64,000 bases of DNA from Kitasatospora sp. GP82 (GCF_029892105.1 NZ_JARZAJ010000021.1:62001-126000), one strand, 5' to 3'; positions 28,087 to 36,386 are shown, counted from the first letter of the stretch. The notes: generated by a model not told the origin, from the letters alone. Numbers and translations are program-made.

Positions 28087-28257
28087 TCAACCGGTGTTGC
28101 CCTGATCCACCGTGACGTCGCCGAAGGGCAGCAGCGGCTCCGCCCACGGGAAGACGTACTGGAACAGGACGTAGACCACCCCGAGGACGAGCAGCACCGC
28201 CAGGACCATCCGGACCAGGGTGTTGCCCGGCAGATGCCGCCAGATCCAGCCGTACAT
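28087..28257 (-). CDS. Small single-pass membrane protein
   Basis: This 56-residue ORF begins MYGWIWRHLPGNTLVRMV, continues with one hydrophobic helix (MVLAVLLVLGVVYVLFQYVF), then PWAEPLLPFGDVTVDQGNTG. GAGGAG lies 4 bases before its ATG. It stands just upstream of pabA in the same direction, and similar short proteins are familiar at this spot in streptomycetes. Function unknown; N-in or N-out topology undecided. Confidence 0.75.
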   Translation of the reverse strand: MYGWIWRHLPGNTLVRMVLAVLLVLGVVYVLFQYVFPWAEPLLPFGDVTVDQGNTG

Positions 28258-28372
28258 ACCGCTCCTCGGGGGTTCAGGTCGGTGTCAAGACTAGACCTCG
28301 GTGCCCGCCGGGCAGGCCACATCGCCTCAGTTGTGCCCCCGAGGGGGACTGCGCGGGATCAACCCCGGGGGT

Positions 28373-29137
28373 CTACCCGTTCGCCGAGTGCAGATCGACG
28401 CTGCCCGGGTAGCCGGGCAGGGTCAGAGCTGTGCTCTCCTGCACCTTCCAGCCGAGCCCGTAGGCGGCGACGTACTGGAGGTAGTTGTTGATCGTCGGGT
28501 CGCCGTTGACCGCCGCCCGCAGCCCGTCCGTCCTGCCGACCGCCCTGATCACGTACGGCGGGGAGTAGACCCGGCCCTGGAGCAGCAGGGTGTTGCCGAC
28601 GCAGCGGACGGCGCTGGTGGCGATCAGTCGCTGGTCCATCACCTGGATTCCCTGGGCACCGCCCCGCCAGAGCGCGTTGACCACGGCCTGGATGTCCTGC
28701 TGGTGGATCACCAGGTCGTTGACGCCCGGGTCGGGAACGCCGGGGATGCGCGCGGTGGCGTCGGGGGGTGCGTCATTGAGGGTGACGGTCAGCCCCGGGC
28801 CCTGAAGCGGGTCGAGTCCGGCAGCCCGGCGCAGCGGGTCGAGCTGGGCGGTGTCGGAGGGGTCGCCCTGCTGCTTGGCAAGGGCGTCGGCGCGGTGCTG
28901 GAGGTCGGTGAGCTGGGCCTGGGTCTGCTGGTTCTGGGTGCTGCGCTGGCGTATCACGTCGCTGAGCCGCAGCAGCGAGTTGTCGGTGCGCAGATCGGTA
29001 CCGCGGGCGGTCTCGGCGCTGATGTAGAAGAGCAGTCCGGCGAGGGCGAAGACAGCGCAGGTCAGGGCACGTCCGACAATTCGGGTACCGGGGCGGCGGC
29101 CGGTGGCGGAGCTTGGCGGAATCGTGGAATTAGGCAC
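28373..29137 (-). CDS. DUF881 family membrane-anchored protein
   Basis: The 254-residue protein has one N-terminal helix (ALTCAVFALAGLLFYISAE), a coiled-coil stretch (VIRQRSTQNQQTQAQLTDLQ) and the DUF881 domain, with GLTVTLNDAP, QQDIQAVVNALWRGGAQGI and MDQRLIATSAVRCVGNTLLL. Such proteins sit beside crgA and sortases in actinobacteria and are presumed to act in division or the envelope, but the role is unknown. GTG start with GGAGATAAGGG upstream. It is divergent from crgA. Confidence 0.85.
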   Translation of the reverse strand: MPNSTIPPSSATGRRPGTRIVGRALTCAVFALAGLLFYISAETARGTDLRTDNSLLRLSDVIRQRSTQNQQTQAQLTDLQHRADALAKQQGDPSDTAQLDPLRRAAGLDPLQGPGLTVTLNDAPPDATARIPGVPDPGVNDLVIHQQDIQAVVNALWRGGAQGIQVMDQRLIATSAVRCVGNTLLLQGRVYSPPYVIRAVGRTDGLRAAVNGDPTINNYLQYVAAYGLGWKVQESTALTLPGYPGSVDLHSANG

Positions 29138-29335
29138 CGTACCCTTATCTCCTTCAGACCCGGCGAGCCACTACGCTAACGGACGCCGGTGGCATGTGCG
29201 GAGCGCCCTGTCGGTGCATCCCCAGGCTCGCCTGGCGGAGGTCCCGGCCGATCGCCCCGCACAGACCGGCCCTCACCGCCGCCCGCCCCCGCTGCACCCT
29301 GCGCGGTCACAGCGCATCGACAGGAGAACCCACTC

Positions 29336-29584
29336 GTGCCGAAGTCTCGACTCCGCAAGAAGTCCGACTACACCCCGCCGACGACGGCTGTGGTGAAGAT
29401 CAGTTCCGGGCGCAGCTGGGTTGCTCCGCTGATGCTGGCGCTGTTCCTGATCGGTCTGGTGTGGATCGTCACCTATTACGTGACCAGTGGCAGCTGGCCG
29501 ATCAGCAGCTGGGGCAACTGGAACATTCTGGCCGGGTTCGGCTTCATCGCCGCCGGATTCGGCGTCTCCACCCAGTGGAAGTAA
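29336..29584 (+). CDS. crgA: Cell division protein CrgA
   Basis: The 82-residue protein starts MPKSRLRKKSDYTPP (GTG start after AGGAGA) and has two membrane helices (VAPLMLALFLIGLVWIVTYYV; WNILAGFGFIAAGFGVSTQW), the size and layout of CrgA. In Streptomyces CrgA tunes Z-ring formation and the timing of septation in aerial hyphae; in mycobacteria it bridges FtsZ, FtsQ and FtsI. A DnaA-box cluster follows directly. Confidence 0.93.
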   Translation: MPKSRLRKKSDYTPPTTAVVKISSGRSWVAPLMLALFLIGLVWIVTYYVTSGSWPISSWGNWNILAGFGFIAAGFGVSTQWK

Positions 29585-29691
29585 GCCGCCTCTGACCCGC
29601 TCCTCCGCACCGCTCCAGGCCTCGGGCCCGGAGCGGTGCTTCTGCCTGTCCGCCGCCGGGTCCGGGCATCGAACCGTACCGAACCATACGT

Positions 29692-29872
29692 TTATCCACA
29701 CGGTTATCCACAGTGGGGAAAAGTCGGCTCAGCCTGTGGATAACTTTTCCCCGGCACCCCCGGGGAAGAGCACCCGAATTCCGGAAAAAGCACAGCTGGA
29801 CGCGCGTAGAGGTGCTATCCCCACCCGGGTCGCGCCACCGGCTGTGCACAGAGCGGTGCGCGCTGTGGACAA
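29692..29872. promoter_or_regulatory. DnaA-box cluster outside oriC
   Basis: Perfect TTATCCACA at 29692-29700 and 29704-29712, its inverse TGTGGATAA at 29735-29743 and TGTGGACAA at 29864-29872 lie in the 319-bp gap between crgA and the rhomboid gene, some 16 kb from oriC. Nothing else is apparent in the gap. Confidence 0.75.
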
Positions 29873-29903
29873 CCTGGCACTCCGGCCGGCAGGACCACCG
29901 GAC

Positions 29904-30797
29904 TCACACCCCGAGACGCGCCGTCCCCACCAGGACGAGCACCACGACCACCGCGAGCATCCCGGCCACCGTCAACCCCTGTACCAGGTTGCGGTGCGCC
30001 CGGGGGGCGTACATCAGCCCCACACCGGTGACGGCCCCGGCCACCAGGCCGCCCACATGCGCGCGCCAGTCGATGTAGGGCACCGAGAAGGTGATCACCA
30101 GGTTGAAGACCAGCATCGCCATCAGCGGCCCCAACGGCGTCCGGCTGACCCGGAACAGCACCGCCGTCGCCCCGAGCAGCCCGAAGATCGCCCCCGAGGC
30201 CCCCACCGAGTAGAGGTCGCCCCCGGAGACCAGATAGGCGAAGGCATTGCCCGCGAGCCCCGAGACCGCGTACAGCCCCACGAAACGCAGCCGGCCGAGC
30301 ACCTGCTCAAGACCTGGGCCCAGCACCCAGAGCGAGACCATGTTCATCCCCACGTGCAGCACCCCGGTGTGGACGAAGGCCGCCGTCACCAGCCGGTACC
30401 ACTGGCCGGGCCCGGCCGCGACGCCGTACGGCTCGTACCAGTACGGCGGGACCAGGCTGTGCAGGGAGAGCGTCTCCTTGAGCTGCGGGCTCAGGTACTG
30501 GGTCAGCAGGAAGACGGCGAGGTTGATCCCGATCAGGCTCCTGGTGACCAGCGCGCCCTGCTGCCCCGCCGGCCCGCCGAAGCGAGTCCTGGCGGCCGTA
30601 CGCTGCGCCTGCTGCCGGGTGCCCTGGACGCACTCCGGGCAGTGGAAGCCCACCGAGGCGCTGACCATGCACTGCGGGCAGATCGGGCGCCCGCAGCGGG
30701 TGCAGGAGATGCCGGTCTCCTGCTCGGGGTGCCGGTAGCAGCGGGACAGCCCCGAGGCCGCCTCGGGATGCGGTCGGGCCGACTCGTCCGGGAGCAT
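29904..30797 (-). CDS. Rhomboid intramembrane serine protease
   Basis: The 297-residue protein has an N-terminal zinc-ribbon-like region (CYRHPEQETGISCTRCGRPI, then CPQCM and CPECV) followed by a six-helix rhomboid core. Active site: Ser in VGASGAIFGLLGA and His in WRAHVGGLVAG; the HxxxN helix is HVGMNMVSLW. It cleaves membrane helices of substrates not known here. GGAGGGAA precedes the ATG. Confidence 0.93.
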   Translation of the reverse strand: MLPDESARPHPEAASGLSRCYRHPEQETGISCTRCGRPICPQCMVSASVGFHCPECVQGTRQQAQRTAARTRFGGPAGQQGALVTRSLIGINLAVFLLTQYLSPQLKETLSLHSLVPPYWYEPYGVAAGPGQWYRLVTAAFVHTGVLHVGMNMVSLWVLGPGLEQVLGRLRFVGLYAVSGLAGNAFAYLVSGGDLYSVGASGAIFGLLGATAVLFRVSRTPLGPLMAMLVFNLVITFSVPYIDWRAHVGGLVAGAVTGVGLMYAPRAHRNLVQGLTVAGMLAVVVVLVLVGTARLGV

Positions 30798-30884
30798 GCG
30801 GGGATTCCCTCCTCAAGAGCGATCCCGGCGACACCACCGCGAACGGGGTACCGCCGGGACCGTCAAGGCTACTGCCGCAACCGC

Positions 30885-31409
30885 TCAGCGGCGGGTGATC
30901 TCCACGGACTCGATGACGACGTCCTCGATCGGGCGGTCGCCACGGGCGGTGGGGGTGACCGAGATCTCCGAGACCAGCTTCCGGCTCAGCTCGTCCTCGA
31001 CCTCGCCGAAGATCGTGTGCTTGTTGGTCAGCCAGACGGTCGGCGCCACGGTGATGAAGAACTGCGAGCCGTTGGTGCCCGGGCCGGCGTTGGCCATGGC
31101 GAGCAGGAACGGACGGTTGAAGGCGAGGTCCGGGTGGAACTCGTCGGCGAAGCGGTAGCCGGGGCCGCCGGTGCCGGTGCCCAGCGGGTCACCGCCCTGG
31201 ATCATGAAGTCGCCGATCACACGGTGGAACACCGTGCCGTTGTACAGCGGGTCGTTGGACTTCACACCGGTGCGGGGGTGCGTCCACTCGCGGCTGCCCT
31301 CGGCCAGCTCCACGAAGTTCGCCACCGTCTTGGGGGCGTGGTTCGGAAACAGCTTGATGACGATGTCGCCGCGGTTGGTCTTCAGGGTGGCGAACAGTTC
31401 CTCGGCCAC
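30885..31409 (-). CDS. Cyclophilin-type peptidyl-prolyl isomerase
   Basis: The 174-residue cytoplasmic cyclophilin has active residues in VFHRVIGDFMIQGGDP, the GTNGSQFFIT strand and the LTNKHTIFGEV loop, so the key Arg, Phe, Met and Gln are present. The GTG at 31409 (VAEELFATLKTNRG) is chosen because GGAAGG lies about 7 bases before it; the upstream frame has no site. It catalyses proline isomerisation during folding; partners unknown. Confidence 0.92.
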   Translation of the reverse strand: MAEELFATLKTNRGDIVIKLFPNHAPKTVANFVELAEGSREWTHPRTGVKSNDPLYNGTVFHRVIGDFMIQGGDPLGTGTGGPGYRFADEFHPDLAFNRPFLLAMANAGPGTNGSQFFITVAPTVWLTNKHTIFGEVEDELSRKLVSEISVTPTARGDRPIEDVVIESVEITRR

Positions 31410-31658
31410 GGTGTGCCTTCCTAATCTGTGCAACTGATCTTCAAATCATCCCATGACCGGATCTGAGGCCTCCGGGACGCCCGTGCCACCGGCTGCGGAG
31501 CTCGGATCCACCGGCTTTCCACGGGCTTTCCGCCGGCCCGAATCCATCCGATGACCCGCGTACGGCCCAACCCGGCGCGCCAATCGGACAAATCGGCATG
31601 CATGATCTCCAATCAGGTGGAAATGTGCATACAAGACGCCATTCAGGAGGAGAAGCTC

Positions 31659-32519
31659 GTGACCCATTCAGCTCGTGAGACAGCCGGCCGGACCAGGGAC
31701 ACACTGGCGCCTTATGCCACCACCGCCAAGGAAACCGCGGTCCACTACGCGGACGAGGCCAGACACCGGATCGGCCCCGCGCTGGAGGCGCTGGGCCCCA
31801 AGGTCGGCGCAGCCGGCAGCCAGGCCAGGACCGGCGCCGCACACGCGGCCCAGGCCGCCCGTGTCCACTACGCCAAGCACCTCGCCCCGCAGCTGGAGCA
31901 GGCCTTCTCCGCGCTGCCGCCACAGGCCCAGCAGAACACCCTCAAGGCCGTCCACCGCGCCCAGGAGGCCGCCCTGGCCGCCCGGAACACCGCCACCAAG
32001 GCCGCCGACCACGCCAGGACCAACGTCGTCCCCAAGGTCTCCGACGCCGTCGACGGCGCCCGCTCGGCGATCGTCCCCGTCGCCCACGAGGCCCAGAGCC
32101 GCGGGGCCGCCGCCCTGACCGCCCTGCACGGCCACGTCAGCTCGGCCGAGATCGCCGACCTCGCCGCCAGGAACGCCAAGCACGCGGCCAGGTGCCGGCG
32201 CCTCAACCGGGCCACCGGCCTCGCCGTCGCGGGGACCCTGACGATCGGCGCGGGCATCCTCGCCTGGCAGTGGTGGCAGCGCCAGAGCAACCCCCAGTGG
32301 CTGGTCGAGCCCCCCGGCAGCGGCTCCACCGGGACCACCGCAGCCACCGGCGGATCCAGCGGCGAACCGCAGCTCAACGGCTCGGGCCCCCGGGAACAGT
32401 CCGCCGACCAGCCGAACGGCCACCCCACCGAGAACCCCGACCCCAAACCGGGACCGCCGCCCGGCAAGCCCGCACCCGACGAGCACCCCAAGCCGCACGA
32501 CCCGCGAAAGCCGCACTGA
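31659..32519 (+). CDS. DUF5324 family protein
   Basis: The 286-residue protein is alanine-rich and mostly helical, with repeated heptad-like stretches (KVGAAGSQARTGAAHAAQAA; ALAARNTATKAADHARTN). One membrane helix (TGLAVAGTLTIGAGILAWQW) lies near residues 183-203, followed by a Pro/Gly tail. It looks like the streptomycete DUF5324 group; apolipoprotein/LEA-like amphipathic helices suggest membrane or stress association, but no function is known. The GTG at 31659 follows AGGAGGAG; the upstream ATGs lack a site. Two 11-bp repeats (AAGCCGTACTG) follow the stop. Confidence 0.75.
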   Translation: MTHSARETAGRTRDTLAPYATTAKETAVHYADEARHRIGPALEALGPKVGAAGSQARTGAAHAAQAARVHYAKHLAPQLEQAFSALPPQAQQNTLKAVHRAQEAALAARNTATKAADHARTNVVPKVSDAVDGARSAIVPVAHEAQSRGAAALTALHGHVSSAEIADLAARNAKHAARCRRLNRATGLAVAGTLTIGAGILAWQWWQRQSNPQWLVEPPGSGSTGTTAATGGSSGEPQLNGSGPREQSADQPNGHPTENPDPKPGPPPGKPAPDEHPKPHDPRKPH

Positions 32520-32574
32520 AGCCGTACTGAAGCCGTACTGAAGCGGCAGGTGCGCCGCAGACGCCCCGAACGCG

Positions 32575-32612
32575 AATCGGCCGCCGACCTGATCCCAGGT
32601 CAGCGGCCGATT
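32575..32612. terminator. Bidirectional terminator
   Basis: Arms 32575-32591 and 32596-32612 pair over 17 bp with one mismatch (AATCGGCCG / CGGCCGATT outer part), loop ATCC, between converging DUF5324 and tRNA-Ala genes. Confidence 0.8.
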
Positions 32613-32618
32613 CCACTG

Positions 32619-32691
32619 TGGAGCTTAGGAGATTCGAACTCCTGACATCTGCCTTGCAAAGGCAGCGCTCTACCAACTGAGCTAAAGCCCC
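32619..32691 (-). tRNA. tRNA-Ala (anticodon TGC)
   Basis: The 73-nt cloverleaf begins GGGGCTTTAGCTCAGTTGGT and has anticodon arm CTGCCTTTGCAAGGCAG with anticodon TGC, T loop GTTCGAATC, and acceptor GGGGCTT paired with AAGCTCC before discriminator A. The G3-T70 pair, the alanine identity element, is visible (GGG against TCC). CCA is not encoded. Confidence 0.95.
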
Positions 32692-32845
32692 GAGCGGTGT
32701 GCTGCGCACTAGCGTACCCGGTCCCGCCGAGAATCTTCAGCAGGTATCCGCACACCGGTGGCAGACCGCGGGTGAGCCCCGGCCGACAGGCCGGGGCTCA
32801 CCCACCGGAAGACCTCGAACGGCCTCCGGAAGATCGTCCGTCGCC

Positions 32846-32977
32846 TCAGCGGGCGCCGGCCGGGACCGGGTCGGTGGCCTCGGTCCACAGGTCCTGCTCG
32901 GCGCGGTCCGCCTGGACCTGACGGTAGACAAAGAAGCCGCCGAGGGCGACCAGGGCGACCAGGAGAAGCTTCTTCAC
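32846..32977 (-). CDS. DLW-39 family small membrane protein
   Basis: The 43-residue protein begins MKKLLLVALVALGGFFVYRQ (GTG start), a single hydrophobic helix, and carries the family's DLW motif in RAEQDLWTEATD. GGACGAGG lies about 7 bases before the start. Members are found near this tRNA-Ala in many actinobacteria; function unknown. Confidence 0.85.
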   Translation of the reverse strand: MKKLLLVALVALGGFFVYRQVQADRAEQDLWTEATDPVPAGAR

Positions 32978-33312
32978 CGCGGGACCTCGTCCTTCTTGCT
33001 TGCTTGTGACGGGCTCAGCCAGGCTCCCCCGCCAGGGAGGGATGGCCCGCGAGTCCTCTGATGTACGAGCACGAACCAGCGGCCGGAGGTGGCAGACCGC
33101 CTTGCGGCCGATGATACACACCGGTAACCGCTCACCCAGCGGCCCCCGCCAGGTCCAACCGGCCAATCCGCACGCCTGATTGACGTCACGCCTCCTGCCG
33201 GACGGCCGGGCCGCGACACGCCGGGCCACGTGCCGCGGCCGGCAGCGGGGAACGCGCCTGGTCGTACGGCGTACGGGAGCCGTCGTCCGCCGGGCCCTCG
33301 GCGCCGGAAGGC
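32978..33312. other. Intergenic region
   Basis: The 335 bp between the DLW-39 gene and the decayed Rha-like gene show no convincing coding frame or structure. The promoter of the DLW-39 gene should lie in its first half. Confidence 0.4.
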
Positions 33313-33790
33313 TCAGAGCCGCCAGGGCCGCCGCTCCGCGAGCCGTCCCAGACTGCGTCGCAACTCCGCCAGGTCGAGCCGCAGTTCCCCGACGTCCTCA
33401 CCGATCCGGCAGAGCCGCAGACTCATCGCCCCCAGCAGGCCCCGGTCCGCGAGCACCATCCCCTCCCACCGGGTCAGGCGCTGCTCGACCGCGGAGACCC
33501 GCTCGTGGAAGCGGTCGGAGAGCTGCTCGACGACCCACGAGCACCAGCAGCCGGTCTCCTCCGGCCCGGGCTCCCCGCGCAGGGCCTGCGGGCGCGCCGC
33601 CTCCACGTCGAGCAGGTACCGCCGGACAACTCCTGGCGACCTCGCTGTCCAGCAGCAGCATCGCCACGTTGAGCACCGCGCGCCGGGTGTAGGGCGCCAG
33701 CCGCCGATGCTTGAGGTTTGCAAGCTTCAAGTTGAAGCTTGCAAAAGTCTTGGACCGCCCGATCACCCATGGCGCGCGGGGCTGGAGCAT
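33313..33790 (-). pseudogene. Truncated, frameshifted copy of the Rha-like gene
   Basis: Reading the minus strand, one frame gives KTFASFNLKLANLKHRRLAP and then TRRAVLNVAMLLLDSEVAR, close to the intact protein at 24.8 kb (FPRRAVLNVAMLLRDSEVAR). The next residues continue only after a one-base shift: after GTCGCCAGG an extra A leads into GTTGTCCGGCGGTAC = VVRRY, then LLDVEA and an unbroken helical C-terminus to WRL. The N-terminal winged-helix half is absent. So the gene has lost about 70 codons at its 5' end and carries a +1 frameshift. A sequencing error could explain the shift but not the truncation. Confidence 0.65.
33717..33745. promoter_or_regulatory. 29-bp perfect palindrome
   Basis: TTTGCAAGCTTCAA (33717-33730), a central G, then TTGAAGCTTGCAAA (33732-33745). 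It is markedly AT-rich for this DNA and lies within the 5' part of the decayed Rha-like gene, reading FASFNLKLANL on the minus strand. It looks like an operator or a protein-binding site; no terminator T tract. Confidence 0.55.
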
Positions 33791-33816
33791 CCGCCAGCAG
33801 GAGCAGAGGTCGCGCT

Positions 33817-33825
33817 TTGTCCACA
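33817..33825 (+). promoter_or_regulatory. Isolated DnaA box
   Basis: A perfect TTGTCCACA, the favoured box in streptomycetes, lies between the decayed Rha-like gene and tRNA-Ile, about 12 kb from oriC. Confidence 0.5.
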
Positions 33826-33958
33826 GATCCGATGACCGGTTCTATCGCCCGGCAATCCCCGACTTCACAGCAGTTTCGAGTCGTCCCACCCAAGTTGCCT
33901 CTGCGCACCCGGTGCAACGAGTCCACCGCCCACGGGTCACGTCCTGCCCCGGGGAACG

Positions 33959-33997
33959 GCAGAAGGCCCGTAGTGGAATCCACTCCGGGCCTTCTGC
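33959..33997 (-). terminator. Terminator after tRNA-Ile
   Basis: Arms 33959-33976 and 33980-33997 (GCAGAAGGCCCG / CGGGCCTTCTGC outer part) pair over 18 bp with one mismatch around loop AAT, six bases past the tRNA 3' end. Confidence 0.8.
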
Positions 33998-34002
33998 GTC
34001 GG

Positions 34003-34076
34003 TGGGCCTAACAGGACTTGAACCTGTGGCCTCTTCCTTATCAGGGAAGCGCTCTAACCGTCTGAGCTATAGGCCC
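34003..34076 (-). tRNA. tRNA-Ile (anticodon GAT)
   Basis: The 74-nt cloverleaf starts GGGCCTATAGCTCAGACGGT, has anticodon arm TTCCCTGATAAGGAA with anticodon GAT, T loop GTTCAAGTC, and acceptor GGGCCTA paired with TAGGCCC before discriminator A. CCA is not encoded. Confidence 0.95.
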
Positions 34077-34092
34077 TTGCCGCACTGAAAGA

Positions 34093-35439
34093 TTAGCGGA
34101 CCGAGCGCCGATCTCCCAAATCCGTTTCGGCAGGCACCCCGGCGAGCCACTCGGCGCGGGTCGCCGGGAGGTGGCTGAGGCCATCAGGGGCAGTACGGAC
34201 GGCGAGCACCTGGTTGACCCCGATGCGGTTCTCCTCGAAGGCGAGGGCCGAGGCGGCCATGTAGAGACGCCAGACCCGGGCGCGGCCGCGGCCGACCAGC
34301 TGGACGGCCTCCGTCCAGTGGGCCTCCAGGTTCGCGACCCACTCGCGCAGGGTGAGTGCGTAGTGCTCGCGCAGGGACTCGACGTCCCTGACCTCGAAGC
34401 CGGCCTCCTCCAGCAGGGAGACGGTGCTGCCGACCGGTGCGAGCTCGCCGTCCGGGAAGACGTACGAGGAGATGAAGGGGCTGGGGACGTACGGCTCGCC
34501 GGGTTGGCCGGGGCGGCGGGCGATCTGGTGGTTGAGCAGGCGCCCGCCGGGGGTGAGCAGCTCGTAGAGACCGCCGGCGTAGCGCAGGTACTGGGCGGCG
34601 CCGACGTGCTCGGCCATGCCGACGCTGGAGATGGCGTCGAAGGGGCCGTCGGGGATCTCGCGGTAGTCCTGGAGGCGCACCTCGACCTGACCGGCCAGAC
34701 CGGCCTCCTCGACCCGCTTGCGGGCCAGGGCGACCTGTTCCCTGGAGATGGAGACTCCGACCGCGGTGACGCCGTAGTTCCTCGCCGCGTGCAGCAGCAG
34801 CGACCCCCAGCCGCAGCCGACGTCCAGCAGGCGCATCCCGGGGCGCAGGCCCAGCTTGCGGCAGATCAGGTCGAGCTTGGCCTCCTGGGCGTCCTCCAGG
34901 CTCTTGCCGCCCGGTGTCCAGTAGGCGCAGGAGTAGACCATCGAGGAGCCCAGGACGAGGCCGTAGAAGTCGTTGCCGACGTCGTAGTGGTGACTGATGG
35001 CGGCGCGGTCGCGGCCATGGCTGTGCACCCGGCCCTGCTGGCGGGCCTCCTCCGGCGGCGGGGCGGGCCGGAGGCCGAGCGCTCCGGTACGGGCGGCGGT
35101 GCCCAGTAGGCGCCGGCCCTCGGGGCTCAGCAGTTCGCGCGGACCCAGCCTGAGGCTGCGGATCTCGGGAAGTTCGGCGAAGTGGGCGACGGCGGCCATC
35201 ACTTCGTACAGATCGGTCTCGGGGGCGAGGTCGAGGTCGCCCGAGACGTATGCGCGGGCCAGGCCCAGCTCGCCCGGCTGCCAGATCAGCCGACGGACGG
35301 CGCGGCGGTTGCGGAGCACCACCAGCGGTGCCCCGGGCGAGCCTGCCACGCTGCCGTCCCATGCCCGCACTCGGAGCGGGAGCCGAGCCCCCAGCAAGCC
35401 CTCGAGTGCCCCTACAAGTTGCGTTGCCACCTCAGCCAT
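34093..35439 (-). CDS. Cyclopropane-fatty-acyl-phospholipid synthase-like methyltransferase
   Basis: The 448-residue protein has an N-terminal substrate region (about 1-130) and a CFA-type SAM domain (about 145-430). Motifs are HYDVGNDFYGLVLGSSMVYS (lipid site), LLDVGCGWGSLLLHAARNYG (SAM motif I), ISREQVALARKR, and SVGMAEHVG. Such enzymes methylate or cyclopropanate double bonds of membrane lipids in place. GGAGG precedes the ATG. It stands alone between tRNA-Ile and the gyrA operon terminator; the exact lipid product is not predictable. Confidence 0.9.
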   Translation of the reverse strand: MAEVATQLVGALEGLLGARLPLRVRAWDGSVAGSPGAPLVVLRNRRAVRRLIWQPGELGLARAYVSGDLDLAPETDLYEVMAAVAHFAELPEIRSLRLGPRELLSPEGRRLLGTAARTGALGLRPAPPPEEARQQGRVHSHGRDRAAISHHYDVGNDFYGLVLGSSMVYSCAYWTPGGKSLEDAQEAKLDLICRKLGLRPGMRLLDVGCGWGSLLLHAARNYGVTAVGVSISREQVALARKRVEEAGLAGQVEVRLQDYREIPDGPFDAISSVGMAEHVGAAQYLRYAGGLYELLTPGGRLLNHQIARRPGQPGEPYVPSPFISSYVFPDGELAPVGSTVSLLEEAGFEVRDVESLREHYALTLREWVANLEAHWTEAVQLVGRGRARVWRLYMAASALAFEENRIGVNQVLAVRTAPDGLSHLPATRAEWLAGVPAETDLGDRRSVR

Positions 35440-35577
35440 GAAGCGCCTCCGACCAGCCGTAACTGCCCACCCTGTCGCTTACGAAGCCCGCCCCCGGACC
35501 TGGCCGCCAGCTAACCCACGGCCGCCGCCACCGCTCGGACGGCACGCCGGGATCGCCGGGGCTGTCACTCGAATGCC

Positions 35578-35616
35578 AGCGGGCCCTGAAGGCTGCAACA
35601 GCCTTCAGGGCCCGCT
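35578..35616 (-). terminator. Terminator of the gyrB-gyrA-DUF3566 region
   Basis: Perfect 18-bp arms (35578-35595, 35599-35616; core GCGGGCCCTGAAGG) with loop CAA, about 90 bases past the DUF3566 stop and upstream of the CFA-type gene. Confidence 0.85.
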
Positions 35617-35702
35617 GATTCCGGTTGGGGGGAAATCCCGGTGGACCGTGTTCGACGGCCCGTCAGCCCCCGGGGCCGGCCCTCGACCGGGCCGACGGTG
35701 CG

Positions 35703-36386
35703 TCAGTCCTCTTCCGCCAGCGTCAGTTCGATGCCGCCGGTGAAACCGGCCGCCGTGTTGTAGATGAAGGCGGAGAGGGTGGCCAGCGCGGTCATCAGGA
35801 CCACGTCCACCACCGCGATCAGGGTGGTGAAGATCATCACGCGGCCGAAGCCGACGTAGTCCATCAGGTTGAAGCCGCCCGAGGTGTCCGCCCCGGTGGC
35901 TTCCTTCAGCGTGCTGCCGAGGGAGTCGAAGACGCCGAGGCCGTCCAGGGTCATCCACAGCACGGCGGCCGCGACGATGATGATGACGCCGACCGCGAGG
36001 GAGAGCAGGAAGCTCACCTTCATGACCGACCACGGGTCGGCCTTGGTGATCCGCAGCCGGGCCTTGCGCACCCGACCCGACGCCTGGCCCGCCGGGGCGG
36101 CGGCCGGGGGCATTCCCGGGCGGCGCGCGGCGGGGGAGCCCTGGTTGGTCTTGGTGCCCCGGGCGGGGGTCGGCTGGCCCTTGGTGTACGTGGTCGGCGG
36201 CGAGAAGCCGCCGGGTGCGGCCGAGGGTGCGCCACCGGCGGCGCCGACCGGCGGCATCACCGAGGTGGCCGCGGCCGGGGGCTCGGCCGGGGGCTGTGGC
36301 ACCCCACCGAACGGCGCCCCGCCATGTGCGGCACCGCCGGGCCGGCCGCTCGCGGCACCTCCCGCAGCACCCGTGGCTCCACTCAC
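35703..36386 (-). CDS. DUF3566 membrane protein
   Basis: The 227-residue protein has a Pro/Gly/Ala-rich cytoplasmic half (about 1-105) and then the DUF3566 domain: RVRKARLRITKADPWSVMKV, a membrane helix (SFLLSLAVGVIIIVAAAVLW) and a second (MIFTTLIAVVDVVLMTALAT). It follows gyrA as in mycobacteria (the Rv0007 position). Function unknown; envelope or division roles have been suggested for relatives. GTG start with GGAGGACC upstream. Confidence 0.88.
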   Translation of the reverse strand: MSGATGAAGGAASGRPGGAAHGGAPFGGVPQPPAEPPAAATSVMPPVGAAGGAPSAAPGGFSPPTTYTKGQPTPARGTKTNQGSPAARRPGMPPAAAPAGQASGRVRKARLRITKADPWSVMKVSFLLSLAVGVIIIVAAAVLWMTLDGLGVFDSLGSTLKEATGADTSGGFNLMDYVGFGRVMIFTTLIAVVDVVLMTALATLSAFIYNTAAGFTGGIELTLAEED

